Part shown: positions 11,748-22,547 of the stretch, piece after piece
How the letters are laid out: every line of letters starts with the position of its first letter
How positions within the stretch are numbered: position 1 is the first letter of the stretch
Source: Straminergon stramineum
Lineage: Eukaryota > Streptophyta > Bryopsida > Hypnales > Calliergonaceae
DNA length: 64,000 bases
Reading direction: 5' to 3'
Assembly: GCA_963920665.1 (NCBI GenBank)
Contig: OY987268.1
Coordinates: 19,842,501-19,906,500 of the forward strand
Notes under the pieces: generated by a model
What the model was told of the DNA's origin: nothing
What the model saw: the letters and a program-made list of their open reading frames with translations, nothing else
Database searches by the model: none
Translations under genes and position numbers: made by a program

Positions 11748-12299
11748 TGCGCTGCTGCTAGTCAGTGCTAAATAATGCCGTTCCTAGATGAAATGGCTTC
11801 GTTACCGCGAGTAAACATCGGAGCCGGTGACGCAGTATTGGGCTGAAGCAATAAGACTCTTACGGGAAAGTGTTGAATGCACAAGGAAGGAAGTTATCAA
11901 GGAAGTTAACTATCATAAATTGGGGGAAGATAAATTTTTATTATCGATGTGTACAATCCTTGTAAGAATTCATTTAATATAGTATTATTTCAGTATTTCA
12001 TCCTTCACTCGAAGTATCATGTTTTTATCTGCATTGTATTTCATTCCTTTGTTCTCTCTAAACTTTAACAACTTCCTTGCAACTTCTCATTGACATCTTG
12101 CAGGTCGATGAAACCTTTTAGGTGCATTTACATTGCAGTGGGATTTGTTCTAGTTTAAATACATTACGAATAGTGTCACTTTGATAAACTAGTGTCACAC
12201 GCACTAATCTGAAAATATTTTCCATTGTCGTTCGTGATGTCTGTCTCTACGATTTTGTTTGTTTGAGGATGCGTGATCTTCTTCTTCATCTAGGCATGT

Positions 12300-12720
12300 T
12301 TTAATGATGTGAGCGCGGATATTCCGCCCCCCCTCCATGTGGGATCCGGGGGATTCTGAAATTTGCTACTAAAATACCCGGGGGGTGGACAGACGCGGCT
12401 AACTTTGAGATTTGTCCTGCCGCTTTCACGGCCTTCCCGCTTTGGCAGCTCTCTTCCGTCGTGTACGGTTGCGCATCTCTTCTCGCTTGCACTTCATTAT
12501 CTTGCACTCCATTAGTTTTTTTGGATTCCGGCATCACGGTTTCGTGGAGAGCGCTTTCCATGGTGTTGTAGCGGCAGACAGGGTTTTTAGACGATTTTTG
12601 GGCTCGGGATTGGGTCTGCAGCCGTCGCATGAGTGATCTGTACTGCTGCTCTAGAGGAGAGCGGCATTCTCTTGCGATTGTACGTGCTCGCACTTCTACT
12701 TGCATTGGAATTTTGAGGTC
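12300..12720. other. GC-richer interval with long antisense frame
   Basis: A 134-codon open frame runs on the minus strand (12301-12705). It is rich in Arg and Gln and has no motif I recognise. The interval lies just upstream of the helicase pseudogene and could be part of its lost 5' region on the plus strand. No gene call is made. Confidence 0.25.
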
Positions 12721-13278
12721 ACCAAGGCTTAGGCTGTTGTTGGGTAAGAAGGCATGGTAGGCAACTTCTGTTTTTCAGTAATTGAGACATGACAATGGCA
12801 GAATTTTTGTTTTTACCTGGTATTCAATAAATAGAACGCTATCTTGTGGAGGATTTCGTTGAGTGCCTTACTCATGTGGTAACATGGCTTTGATTTGCAG
12901 GGTTATGCTGGATGGCAAACCTGATGCACACCCAAATGGCGCTCTTGCAGCAGCTCTTCGGTACTCACCCCTGGAACATAAAAAAACTTTGTAAGTTCTC
13001 TTCTGACATGCTTTGGGAGCAAGTAGGATGTTTCCTGCTGTTGCTGTTTCAGGAACTTGGAAAATGAAGGAGTTTATGGTGCTCACTAAGGAACATTCTT
13101 TAGTTAAAAAAAGGCCGAGCTCTTGGTGCCACTGGGCACATTCTAGTGAGTTTTTATGTGGCAATTTTTTCTGTTTAATGCTGTTGGACAGCTTTTGATT
13201 GGATCGAATAGCTTTAGTGAGATTCTTCCATGAATACCAAATGTGCTCAAGGTGTGAGGACCTGATTTCAAGAACGTT

Positions 13279-14796
13279 ATGCTTGTATTTGTACACTATG
13301 AGCATTTTGCTGCCCTGGCTCACCTCCTGGTAATTCTTCTGGGAAGTTCCGTATTACCACAGGAAGCGCAGCTAATTTGTCACTCGGCCACCGTTGCTAA
13401 CCCAGAGAAGCTTGCTGGTTGGATCGCTCAGGTGCGTTTAATGGTAAAAATGGTACGATTTAATACGATATGGCCATATCGAAATTTTTTAGGGTACCGG
13501 GAATAGTGCTATGCATCATGACTATACATTGTTTCGAGACTTTTTGAAGGTGAGAACCACGAGTTTTTGTTGAAATTAGTCCTGTGTGATTGCCCGCCTC
13601 TTTCCTTTCGTATTCTGATAGCATGGCAGTGAAGTGTCTTAGCTTTGAATAACATGGGAGAGTTACGCGTGGGAATCTTTGGTTGCTCGTTATGTACCAC
13701 CTGTGAGATTTGAAATTGGAAGATTAATCTTGTGCTGTATGGCCAGGTGCATGGTCCTACCGAACTTGTGACATCATCGAGAAGACCTCAAGACCTGTTC
13801 CACTTGTTTGACATTTTTCTACTCGCCACTCGCTTCACTCACTCTTTATCGAACAAGGGAATGAAATGAACTGGTGAGAAGTCCAGTCTTCGTTTCTCAA
13901 ATTCTAATTGGAAGAGCTGATAATGTTATTGGGGCTTTTCTCGTTATTAGTTTTCAACTTGTACATTAGAAACGCTTGCATTGTGCATTTACAGGTGGGC
14001 TGGTTTGGTTCTGTTGTACGCACATTGATGGATCGTGCCCTCTGTTTTCGTCTGCAGGAGACTAAACCTCAGGAGGACCGGGCGTGAAAGAGAACCCGTA
14101 TCATTCTGGGATGAAGTATCACAGTCCTCACGGAGGAAGCAGCGAAAACTTCTCAGAATTGGCAAAGAACTCGACGTCCGCAAAGAAAATCAGTGGTGAT
14201 CAAGTGGGTGGGGGCAAGTAGAGCACCATGTGTCGGAAGAGGAGCTCCAGTTTCTTTGGCGTAGACAGGTTTAAGAGCACCTTCATGTCCTTTTTGCTTC
14301 AACACATCCCTTTGAAAATGTTGGTTTCGTTGAGAATTACTGGACTGGGACCTTGTGACTATCGATTTGTTCTGAATTGGTTTGCTCAGATCCCGGAAAT
14401 CAGGGAGACGTTGCACCAGTTGGAAGAGCGGGACATGCTTCCAGCTATTTGGTTCATTTTCAGTCGCAGGGGTTGTGACCTTGCTGTTCCCTATGTTCTG
14501 GTCATACCCATTCTCCTTGCCTCAACATTACTATCTGTGCGCATTGTAATTCACACTTGTGTCTTTAGGAATTAGTTCAGAAGTTGCAAAATGCGAATTA
14601 AATGTCTATATGTGGACATTTTCGTTTCTGGAGTTATGTTGTGCGTTTGTTACGGAATTTTTGTGACAATTTTTCTTGAATACACCAGGGAACAGATCTG
14701 TTGACTCTGGAGGAGCGGGGGCGAGCTACAAATGCACTTGAAAATTTTCGGGAGCAGCACCCAGATTCTGTATGTGAAGTGACAGTACGTACGTGA
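13279..14796 (+). pseudogene. ISE2: Decayed plastid Ski2-like DExH RNA helicase fragment (ISE2 type)
   Basis: Plant ISE2 is a chloroplast Ski2-like RNA helicase involved in plastid RNA processing. Recognisable pieces appear in order, with introns. 13279-13431 has a damaged DEVH region (VHYEH, acid pair missing) and then motif III as ICHSATVANP and EKLAGWIAQ, with donor GTGCG. 13747-13873 has VHGPTELVTSSRRP. 14058-14268 is a basic linker ending SEEELQFLWRRQ. 14390-14494 reads IPEIRETL and DMLPAIWFIFSRRGCD, the start of helicase domain 2. 14689-14796 has LTLEERGRATNALENFREQH. Lesions: an 8-bp tandem duplication (AAGACCTC) shifts frame after SSRRP; TGA replaces the expected Trp a few codons later; an in-frame TGA follows ENQW in the linker exon. 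Motif I and motifs IV-VI are absent. Fragment order and intron placement show DNA-level duplication, not retroposition. Confidence 0.85.
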
Positions 14797-14820
14797 AGTG
14801 GCAGTGAACCACTTCTGCAC

Positions 14821-15265
14821 GGAGTTTTCCAAGTACTCTCTACAGCGGGTGATACCCTTCTCGGTGGTAACGATTTAACTTAAACAAGAGATGTGTAAGG
14901 ATGACATAGTATATATATCTTATTTCACTTCATAAAATGAGTTTTGTACCTCAGTTTAGATACCACTGAAATTGGCTTCAATGAGGAAGTGTTTTTTGAG
15001 TTACACGTAGGTTTCTGTCCTTTCAGATGTTGTGAGCCAGTCAAGAGAGCATTGGAAGATGCCAAGTTCAGTCTGAAAGACCTGCAGGAAGTTGTCTTGG
15101 TGGGTGGTTGTACTCGAATTCCAGGTGTCTAGCAACTAGTGAAGCAGATGACTAGAAAGGATCCGGACTTTTTTGTAAATCACAATGAGGTTGTTACCTT
15201 TGGAGCTGCAGTGCAGGATAGAAGTTGAGGATGCAAATCAAGATTGCAAGGATGTCCATGTGATC
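14821..15265 (+). pseudogene. Decayed plastid-type Hsp70 fragment
   Basis: 14821-14877 encodes GVFQVLSTAGDTLLGGNDL, the Hsp70 ATPase-domain phosphate-binding segment in the form typical of stromal Hsp70, then stops. After an intron-like gap with acceptor TTTCAG ending at 15026, the frame reads CCEPVKRALEDAKFSLKDLQ, then EVVLVGGCTRIPGV, and hits TAG at 15128. It continues in the same frame as QLVKQMTRKDPDFFVNHNEV and TFGAAVQ, matching the canonical adenosine-pocket region. A faint KDV follows near 15255. The usual Ser of GGSTRIP is Cys here. It starts only 25 bases after the helicase fragment and has the same orientation, so the two broken genes travel together. Confidence 0.87.
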
Positions 15266-15411
15266 TTTCCCTGTTTGATTAATATTCAATTTGTTTTTGG
15301 CAGTGTTGCCTCTGTATCATTGTGTGTACTCCGTATTATTAGTACTGAATTTTTGTTGCTATCGGCTATTGTTATTTCATCCAGCTGAAATATTTCTTCC
15401 AAAATTTAGTG

Positions 15412-15615
15412 TATCATCTGTCACAAAATCATTCATCTAACAAAGAATTCATCCAAAAATTTGCCATCATCTATATCCTAACTTCATCCATTTACATACT
15501 TATCATCCAAACAACATAACTGCATCCATCTAACATCATCCAAAACTTTGTCATTCATCCACCAAATTTTCATCCATCCAAAAATTTGTCATTTATTCGT
15601 CATTGTTTCATCTAG
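15412..15615. repeat. Degenerate short tandem repeat
   Basis: Many copies of TTCATCCAAAAATTTGTCAT-like units are present in irregular tandem (CATCCA, CATCTA and CATCCAAA cores). Confidence 0.65.
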
Positions 15616-15688
15616 TTAGTCAGCAAGATGTCTCTAAACTACTGAGTTATAGTAGAGCTCCTCAAAACCATCTCCACATTACATTTTA

Positions 15689-16945
15689 CTCCCCCTCCGT
15701 CATTCCATCATACTAGACTAGTCCCTTTTGTTTATTTCATTTTTCCCCATTTACTTGTCCCCTCTTAGTAATGTACTTTTAGACCTAATTTTAGGATTGA
15801 AAATGATTCCTTTTGTTTTTGACATTATCTAATGAAATGGATTGAAGGAGAAGTCTGGTTTTTTGTCCACTTTACAAATCAAAAAAATTCTAATCAAATG
15901 AATTTCTTGTAGCAATTTGAAGTTATGAGTTCAAAGACCAAAAGAAATTGCACTTTTCATTGAATCTATTGTATTCCAAGCTGATCTTGTACAAATCTAC
16001 ACATGATTGCAAAGGGCAAGGTAGTTACCTTGCATAAGAGGTCTTCCTTTCTCTATAGAGCCTACCATGATTTATGTGTGGTAGTTTTTATTTGTTGCAA
16101 CCTCCTACTTTCTAATTTTTCCTTGATTGCCATTAATAGCCACATCGCTTGTTTTGCACTTGAGAGCACGCATTCCATATTCACTATAGAATCATTTACT
16201 CATAACATATATTTTAAAAAACTTTCCTAATCATTAGAGGAAATTTGGACTCTTGAGAAGGCCCCTTCACTTTGACAAGTAAAGCTATTAAAAGAGTCAT
16301 AGGGGAGCCTATTAAAGGTACCAAAAAATGTCACTACCTTGTGTGATGTACATCACATGTGCCAACTTATACAACTTGGAATATGCTTTTTTTTAATAAA
16401 AGTATTCTAATTTTTTATTAAGTATGGTGAGGACATTAATGATGATATACCACATGGTAAGAAAAAGTGCATAGCCACATTGTACATACTTCATAGTACT
16501 TAACACTCCAATCACTAAGTTTACAAATAAACAATGAATGATAGACCAATACCTCAATACAATGTACATTGTTAGGATACTATCACTACCACGCACATTC
16601 AAAAGTTGTCCTATAGATTGTTGTACTAAGGTCTTCATCACATGATAGAAAATAATTAGATCAAATATTATTAACCTTGGTAATTGTATAGACAATAATA
16701 TAGCAATATAGTACAATCTCTTCCACAACCAATGGAAGAAGACCTTTGTAAAATCATGATTATTCTTTACACAAAGTACATGGGCAGAAATAGGGGATTA
16801 GCATGTCTTCATTCTTCTCAAAGTACAAATTTAAGTGTAAAATGGAGTCTCCTACATGCTCTCTAAGAGGCCTTCTCAAGAGTCCAAATTTTCTCTAATG
16901 TGTTAATGCCTTCATTAATACAAAGAAGGACGAGTATTGGGTGAT
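15689..16945. mobile_element. Stowaway-like element, split by a nested element
   Basis: The left end reads CTCCCCCTCCGTCATTCCAT after TA, the Stowaway (Tc1/mariner) signature. The body aligns with the intact elements at 37223-37805 and 47870-48447. The body resumes after the nested element with TTCATTAATACAAAGAAGGAC. The right terminus is degraded near 16945. Confidence 0.7.
16232..16900. mobile_element. TIR element nested in the Stowaway-like element
   Basis: The left end CATTAGAGGAAATTTGGACT and the inverted right end agree over about 33 bases. Copies B (37740) and C (48385) of the host element are uninterrupted at this point and act as empty sites. It has a 111-codon minus frame (16393-16728) that is hydrophobic and unrecognised. 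The first nine bases match the element at 4134-4439. Confidence 0.8.
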
Positions 16946-18665
16946 TGCAAACAACACCTATCATATTTTACATCACACCCTAGGTGTTGATTTGTTTATT
17001 GGCCATAACTTTGGTAGTTTGACTCCAAATGACTTAAGATTTATGGTTAAGGTATTCTTGACTATTATACACCTTGCCCAATTGTTTTTTGCAATTTTCA
17101 AAAATATTTTATTGTCCAAAAATAGAACTCAAATTTTTGTCTCACCTACCAATTGGAGGGGGGGGGGGGTCAATATTGTTTAGTACCCCAAAAAACAAAT
17201 TTGGAGCTGAAATTTGGAGGGGGGTGGTCTTCTAGTATACTTCTAGCTATTTTATGAAGGAAATTTAAAAAATATTTAATTGTATGTAGTGTGAAGGTCC
17301 ACAAAGTGCATATGCTTTTTTTTGCTTGCATTTGAAACATATAGAATATTATTTTGGTGGTTCCTATGGTGAATGACCATCTCCGTAGAATGGTTACATA
17401 TAGTCAATTTTTCAACTAATTAAAACAATGAAGTATCTATTTCTTGAGATTTAGCATATATAGACATATTCAATTCATAATTTCTTTTATAAAATAGAAT
17501 GACAAATTAGATTGTATTTCACACATATTTCACTTAGAAAAATTTGAAGGAAAAAAGACAAATTATTGGTGATCAAAGCAAAAATATATAGCTTCCCATT
17601 ATTGTCTCTAGAGGGTACTATCATGTTCCACTTGAATCCTAATTTGGTTCTTTTAACTCCATACATGCCAATTCCTTTTTTTTGGCTCCATGGAGACAAA
17701 CTACACCAATTGAGAATAAATCTCTACTTCTTGCCAAATAAAAGTAGTCTTTTTCTACTCCCAAAAATCCATTGCCATTTAAAATATGGATGAAGTTGCT
17801 AAGTTTGGATGCAAAATGCATGAATATAATTGAAAAGTGATTTTTGGTTATAAAGGTAGATGAATGTAGGAATACAATGCTTCACCAAATTTTAAATGAT
17901 TTCCATTCTAACACTTTCTCAAAAAAAATAGCCATTGAACATGGTCATTGTTGACTATTGTATTTGAGAAGTGTCTCTCAGGATTGTGCAATAATGAATG
18001 AACTTTTTGAGAAATATAGAAACCGCATGATAGTGTTCCTTGACATTATAAAATCTTAAATTTTCATCCCAATTCCACATTGATTTATTCATAATGCCAA
18101 TTGATCTTTTCTAGTTTTCACTACAGTAGGAAGTAAAAGCATGCAATTCGAGGCTAAAGTAATTATCACAATAAGACTTGGGGCAAATTTGGGTTTATAC
18201 ACCTTAAACCTTGATATCCAATCACCCATCACTTTCCATTCTCAATACTGCCTCTCTCCCTTCTTTTTTCCCCTTCTACAAAACAAAGTCTTCCTTCTAA
18301 CAAATAAATGTAATTTAGGAGTCACTTGTTTTGACTTCTTAAAGTCCTTAATGCAACTTTAAATAAATAGATTTTTTCATATATGTCAACTATAAGAATA
18401 TGATTGGAGTTTCTTTTGTTTCTCTCTACTTCCGTGTACAATCTCTATTTTGTAAGTTCTAAAGAATAAATTGTAGAAAAAAGGACTCACCATAGCTTTC
18501 AAATTGCTCTAGGAGGTTATCTCATTCAATGAAATAGTGTAGGCCATTCCAAAGAGAACTAGAAGTATGATTGGTTTTTTCTATGTTGTAGAGTCACCTT
18601 AGAAATTTGTTGGAATTCTAAGGAGGGATGTCCATAATCTCTCCCTTTAAGAGTTGATTTATTTT
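16946..18665. other. AT-rich intergenic DNA
   Basis: No gene is supported. An 11-base G tract is at 17160-17170. About 17165-17300 is an inverted copy of about 6110-6250. Confidence 0.45.
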
Positions 18666-18825
18666 CACTAGTAGAAAATTCAGATTTTTTGTTGATTTGG
18701 TCGCGTTGATCTGGTCACTTTTTGACAAAAATTTGTTGATTTCAACAGAATTCTATCAAAATCAACAAAAAAGTGACCAAATCAACGCGACCAAATCAAC
18801 AAAAAAACTGAATTTTCTACTAGTG
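18666..18825. mobile_element. CACTA-type MITE (160 bp)
   Basis: The ends are CACTAGTAGAAAATTCAG and its inverse. The arms are nearly perfect inverted repeats containing TTGATTTGGTCGCGTTGAT. The 3-bp target duplication TTT lies at 18663-18665 and 18826-18828. This is a different family from 358-579. Confidence 0.9.
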
Positions 18826-18975
18826 TTTATTTGGGGTTTTCATCCCTATTCTCAAAACATTTACCAAAAATTTATTTTTGAAAGACAAGTGGAAGTTATT
18901 TCTAAATCTTACTAATTGAATAAAGTTGTTTCGACCTTTGTGGACTAGTCATAACTTTCAAAATTACACATAGCA

Positions 18976-19250
18976 TGTCAATGCAAGAGAGTTTTGCCAT
19001 CATGGCATGTTTTGATTGGTTAAAGAGAGGTAGATTAAGACTAATAATGCTCACTACTTGCCTTATGCAAATTTCCAACAAGGTGGGTATGAAGAAGAAA
19101 TTTCTTTGGTTTGGTAGTGAGAAAAATGTGAGAGAAATCTCTACTACTACCAATTGGTTTTAACTTAGTAGGTGTGGATTCACCTAATATAATCTTAATG
19201 CAAGAGAATTTTCCCATTGTGGCACATTTTGATTGGTCAAGCAATCAAAG
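18976..19250. repeat. Direct repeat pair, about 218 bp apart
   Basis: AATGCAAGAGAGTTTTGCCA at about 18979 recurs as AATGCAAGAGAATTTTCCCA at about 19197. Both continue into a GGCAC/TGTTTTGATTGG-like block. Confidence 0.65.
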
Positions 19251-19587
19251 AAGTCAAATGAATCAACTCTTTGCATTGACATTATGTCCAGGAACCACAA
19301 AGTAGGCCAAGTCATCTAAAAGAATCATTGGTCAATACCAACCTTGCCACCCTATGGCTAGGTAGGTCCTAACCGACATTTTTTCTTGATAACTTGGCCT
19401 ACTTTGCGATTACCTATGCAATTTCCTAGTCCATTTTTGTGTTCTTCTAGGGATGAAAAGCATTGGTTCTTCTAGCAAGAGAGACCAATTCGGACTCTTG
19501 TGGTCACTGGTTGCCTGGAAATGGTCAATTACCTCGAGATCTTAAGTTCACATGTGTCCATAATTTGTGCACATGAATCGCTCAATA
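19251..19587. other. Intergenic DNA with a small inverted repeat
   Basis: AAAGTAGGCCAAGTCATC (about 19298) is inverted near 19390-19408 as GATAACTTGGCCTACTTT, so a roughly 110-bp hairpin-type MITE is possible. No gene is seen. Confidence 0.5.
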
Positions 19588-20003
19588 AGGTAGAAGCACC
19601 CAAATGTAACACAAATCCTTTATGGACTCTTGAAAAACAACCTAAATCCAAGAGCTTGTGGACCCAAAGTAGACAAATGGGGTTCTAAAGTAGACATGTG
19701 GAGTTCCAAGAAATTGTCATTCTTTCAAGAAGCAACCAATCACCTACACTTGATTCAAGTTTAGAGAGTGTTGCTTTTGGGTGTTTCCGTGTCCACTTTG
19801 GTGTTAGTCTAATGTTCAGAGTAGGTGCATATACAAAGTACTTTTCAAAAATTCATATAATATTCATACAAGCTCGGAAAAATACGAAACCAATTTTGTT
19901 GGTTTCCTAAACCATTTCCTAACACATGCACATCATTTTTTCTTGTACACACCCTCCATATCAAGAGATCCCAAACAAGTGTCACATTTAGGTGCTTCTA
20001 ACT
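19588..20003. mobile_element. TA-target TIR element (416 bp)
   Basis: The ends are AGGTAGAAGCACCCAAATGT and an inverted near match, flanked by TA at 19586-19587 and 20004-20005. A second, inverted-orientation copy of 417 bp lies at 55498-55914. It falls in the TA-target (Tc1/mariner-like) class by target duplication only. Confidence 0.85.
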
Positions 20004-20606
20004 TACTGTGCGAGAGAAATTCAGCCACCTCACTCATGCTTTGCGAGAAAAGGGAAGTTCCTTTTGCGTATCCAGGGTGTCCTCGTGGAGCTCCAAGAGA
20101 TCTGCAGTCGAAGTTCAGTTATCTTCTAGAAAGCCCAGCTAAGTCTCGCGCATGGAATTCTATCCTTCGATTTGTGTTCAAGCTAGTATTGTGTTTTGGC
20201 TCAGGCAGTCCAGTCCTTTGGGCTTGTATTCTGGGACCAAGGATTTGCGGCGGAAGCTCGCTCGCTAGCTATCTGAGTGTATGGAAGAGTCTCTGGATTC
20301 AGGAAACCTCGGTGGAGGCTTTCGCGTCTAGTCGCATCTTATGTCGAGCTGGGCACTTCGATCGGCGTCGAGCAGGAAGAAAGTTCGCTCGCTCTTTGTC
20401 ACCAGACTCTGTGCACGATTTTGGTTTGCGCAAATTGGGGCGTTTTCCCCTATGAATGTTCCCTGCTCGCGTGAGATGCGACTGGATGCGAACGCTGAAC
20501 TCATCACCGTTCTCTGCGGTGACTTGTGCGAGTGACTTTCATATTCTGGTTTCTCGATTTGCTCCTTTCTCGCATGCTTCGTTGACTTTCAAATACTCAT
20601 TTCTAG
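20004..20606 (+). other. GC-richer leader region of the spliced frame at 20607
   Basis: This block is clearly less AT-rich than its flanks and lies directly upstream of the exon at 20607. A 170-codon plus frame (19943-20455) starts inside the preceding transposon and is probably not a protein. The block may be a 5' UTR and first exon; no TATA box is proposed. Confidence 0.35.
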
Positions 20607-21339
20607 ATGATCCCAGATCTCGGGATTTATAGAATAATTAGGAACCAACCGTTTGTTGTGAATGCATATCATGTAAGCAAGCTTTGAGTGTAGGCAGGAG
20701 GTGTAGGTGGAAGCGGGTTGGGAAAGAAGGTGTGTATTAAACATACATAGAAGAAGTTCTTTAAGTTTTGAATCGTTTGCTTTGTTTTTTAACAAGCTTG
20801 TCCTGCCACAAAAAGTGTTTGTCTTGCATGTTTCTTCTGCGCTTGTACTGCAGGATGATGGGATTGCCTCACATGCTCGACCAGAGATTCGAGTTGGTTA
20901 CCTCATGCCGATGAGCAGCATGTTCGATTTAGTTCAATGTGAGTGAACGCTGAAGCCTTCCTTTTGGACAGTTCCAAGTTCCAGCCCACTTTTGATTTGT
21001 ATTTGGAAGTTCATCAATTTTATTCCATTACTTTGGCACCTTCCAGAATTGGCACCTTTCAGAACGCGCGTTCTGAAACATAAATCCATACTGTCATAGA
21101 GTTTAGACCCCAATGTACGTATATGTCTCAATTTTTGGTGCCGGTTTCAAACTTGCATGGTTTCATACTTTCTTTAGTATACTCGGTCTTCGATGCGGGA
21201 GGTTTAATGTGACGCCTTCGTGTTCTGTTTTGCAGTTTTAATGGAGACCTTGAGAGCATGTCGAGGTTCTTCATACGAATGGAAACGCATAATCATCCTG
21301 TACCTTGTTGTTTTTCAGTTATTTATTCAAGCGATTTGA
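20607..21339 (+). CDS. Unrecognised three-exon frame, 84 aa
   Basis: Three exons join with canonical GT-AG introns and matching phases: 20607-20672 (MIPDLGIYRIIRNQPF..., ends CAT before GTAAGC), 20854-20938 (after ACTGCAG, ends CAAT before GTGAGT) and 21236-21339 (after TTTTGCAG, to TGA). The second exon reads HARPEIRVGYLMPMSSMFDL. The joined third exon continues FLMETLRACRGSSYEWKRI and ends in a hydrophobic tail (IIILYLVVFQLFIQ). No stop interrupts the join. An acceptor (TTTCTAG) just before the ATG means that this may be an internal exon of a longer protein. I do not recognise the family. It could be the remaining 3' end of a gene whose 5' part was lost to the transposon at 19588-20003. Confidence 0.5.
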
Positions 21340-22322
21340 GTGCCAGATCTCAGGCTTGGGCGTTAAGCACATCTGTTTTTTTGCTGTTGGCACGGTCCCC
21401 TGTCATGCCATTGAGCTCCCTGGTTTTTCACAAATGTACCACAAAATTTGATGGTGAATTTTTCCACAAATGACGAATGTGATGTACTCGGTGATGTATC
21501 TTGCTAATTATGCGATGCAACAGCTCTTTTGCATTGTGAGGAATCAATCTACTTGCATATTTTTCTGCTACCGTAAATAACGTCAAATTCGTCAAATTGG
21601 CAATATAATTCCAACAGCCAAAATTGTGACATATCTTCACAACTTTAGGTCTAATTTCAGGCCACTAACTAGGACAGGTATAGATTTTGGTTTCAGGCCG
21701 CCCGTACTGAACCGCGTCAAAGTATTGGAATATCGCCAATTTAACAATTTTGACAGTAACTGCTTCACTCAGATTTTGATGGGTCCATGGGATATGAGAA
21801 GCAGCAACGGTAGTTTGTGTGATTTCCATGCAATTTGGTCACGAGCAAGGAGCTCAAAGTTGCCTAATACACTAGAGAAATGGGCTTTGAGTCCATTGAG
21901 TAATTTATTTCGGGTAGAGAATGTCACAACTATGAGGGAATTTCCACCACTTTCCATTGCCTGCGGCAACTAAGTTACTCACCTTCGTCAATCAGACGGT
22001 CCTGGCCTTACAGGGTGAGATTGAATACCAAATTGAATAGTTACATGCATTGAATACTAAATTTTCTCTCTACAGTTCTCTTGTCAATGTAAGCATTTTA
22101 GTTACTAATCTATCAGTTCAGCTGAGAAAAAGTGTTGAACTCAATTTCGGAAGAGTTATGAAATGTGAATTAACAACATTGGATTCTCCAACTCGTTCTC
22201 ATCGTACCCCACACGACAGTATTGTTCACATGGAAGACATGATGGGTTGGGAAAACCTGAACTTGCCATGTGACAGCCCTTGTCCTTTATGAAAAAATGC
22301 AAGAGGACAGACCTCAGTCACA
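21340..22322 (+). other. Decayed or non-coding downstream region
   Basis: Several acceptor-like TTTCAG sites (21659, 21696) and short open stretches are present, including 21626-21973 and 22050-22292 on the plus strand. None forms a convincing product. Confidence 0.35.
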
Positions 22323-22364
22323 TGCAGCATGTGCAAAGGCTCTTATCATACTGGTAGGAACTGA
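22323..22364 (+). pseudogene. Zinc-knuckle remnant with stop at last cysteine
   Basis: The frame reads CSMCKGSYHTGRN followed by TGA. The spacing C-X2-C-X4-H-X4 fits a CCHC knuckle exactly if the stop codon replaced the final Cys (TGC or TGT to TGA). Such knuckles occur in transposase-derived proteins of the MULE/FAR1 type and in retroelement gag. The surrounding frame is too decayed to choose between them. Confidence 0.4.
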
Positions 22365-22547
22365 CTGGAAAAAAAGAGAGAAATCATTTCTCTACAAAAT
22401 TTGAATACTAACAAATGAATCCTTTGCATCTCTGGATCCGGATGACAATCATGTGGCAACTGACAATTCCAATGTTCTTGAGGGTTGTCTTACTATCCCA
22501 GTCTAATTTAGGTTGGAAAGTAAGTTAATCTCCTTGATAAGTAGGCA

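Larger units (their letters stand above)
9460..12250 (+). repeat. Segmental repeat copy A
   Basis: It is homologous to copy B (about 31.6-33.6 kb) and copy C (about 43.3-45.3 kb): the small reading frame at 9808, the GTACCT sites after it, the CATGATCGTCC/CATGAACGTCC block, then the exon at 11635 and the following GTTGAATGCACAAGGAAGGAAG block. Compared with B and C it lacks about 360 bases between 11450 and 11456. It carries about 1 kb of its own sequence at about 10350-11410. Confidence 0.85.

Noticed and set aside
12301..12705. 134-codon minus-strand open frame
   Set aside because: It has biased Arg/Gln composition, no motif, no splice context and lies in a GC-richer block where long open frames arise by chance.
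15412..15615. CRISPR-like or regularly spaced array
   Set aside because: Unit lengths and spacers are irregular, and the context is a plant nuclear genome.
19943..20455. 170-codon plus-strand frame
   Set aside because: It begins inside the TA-target transposon, crosses its boundary, and does not join in phase to the exon at 20607.
21258..21330. METHNHP motif resembling the PurL (FGAM synthase) signature
   Set aside because: It lies in a frame different from the one that splices in phase with the two upstream exons, and no other PurL sequence is present.
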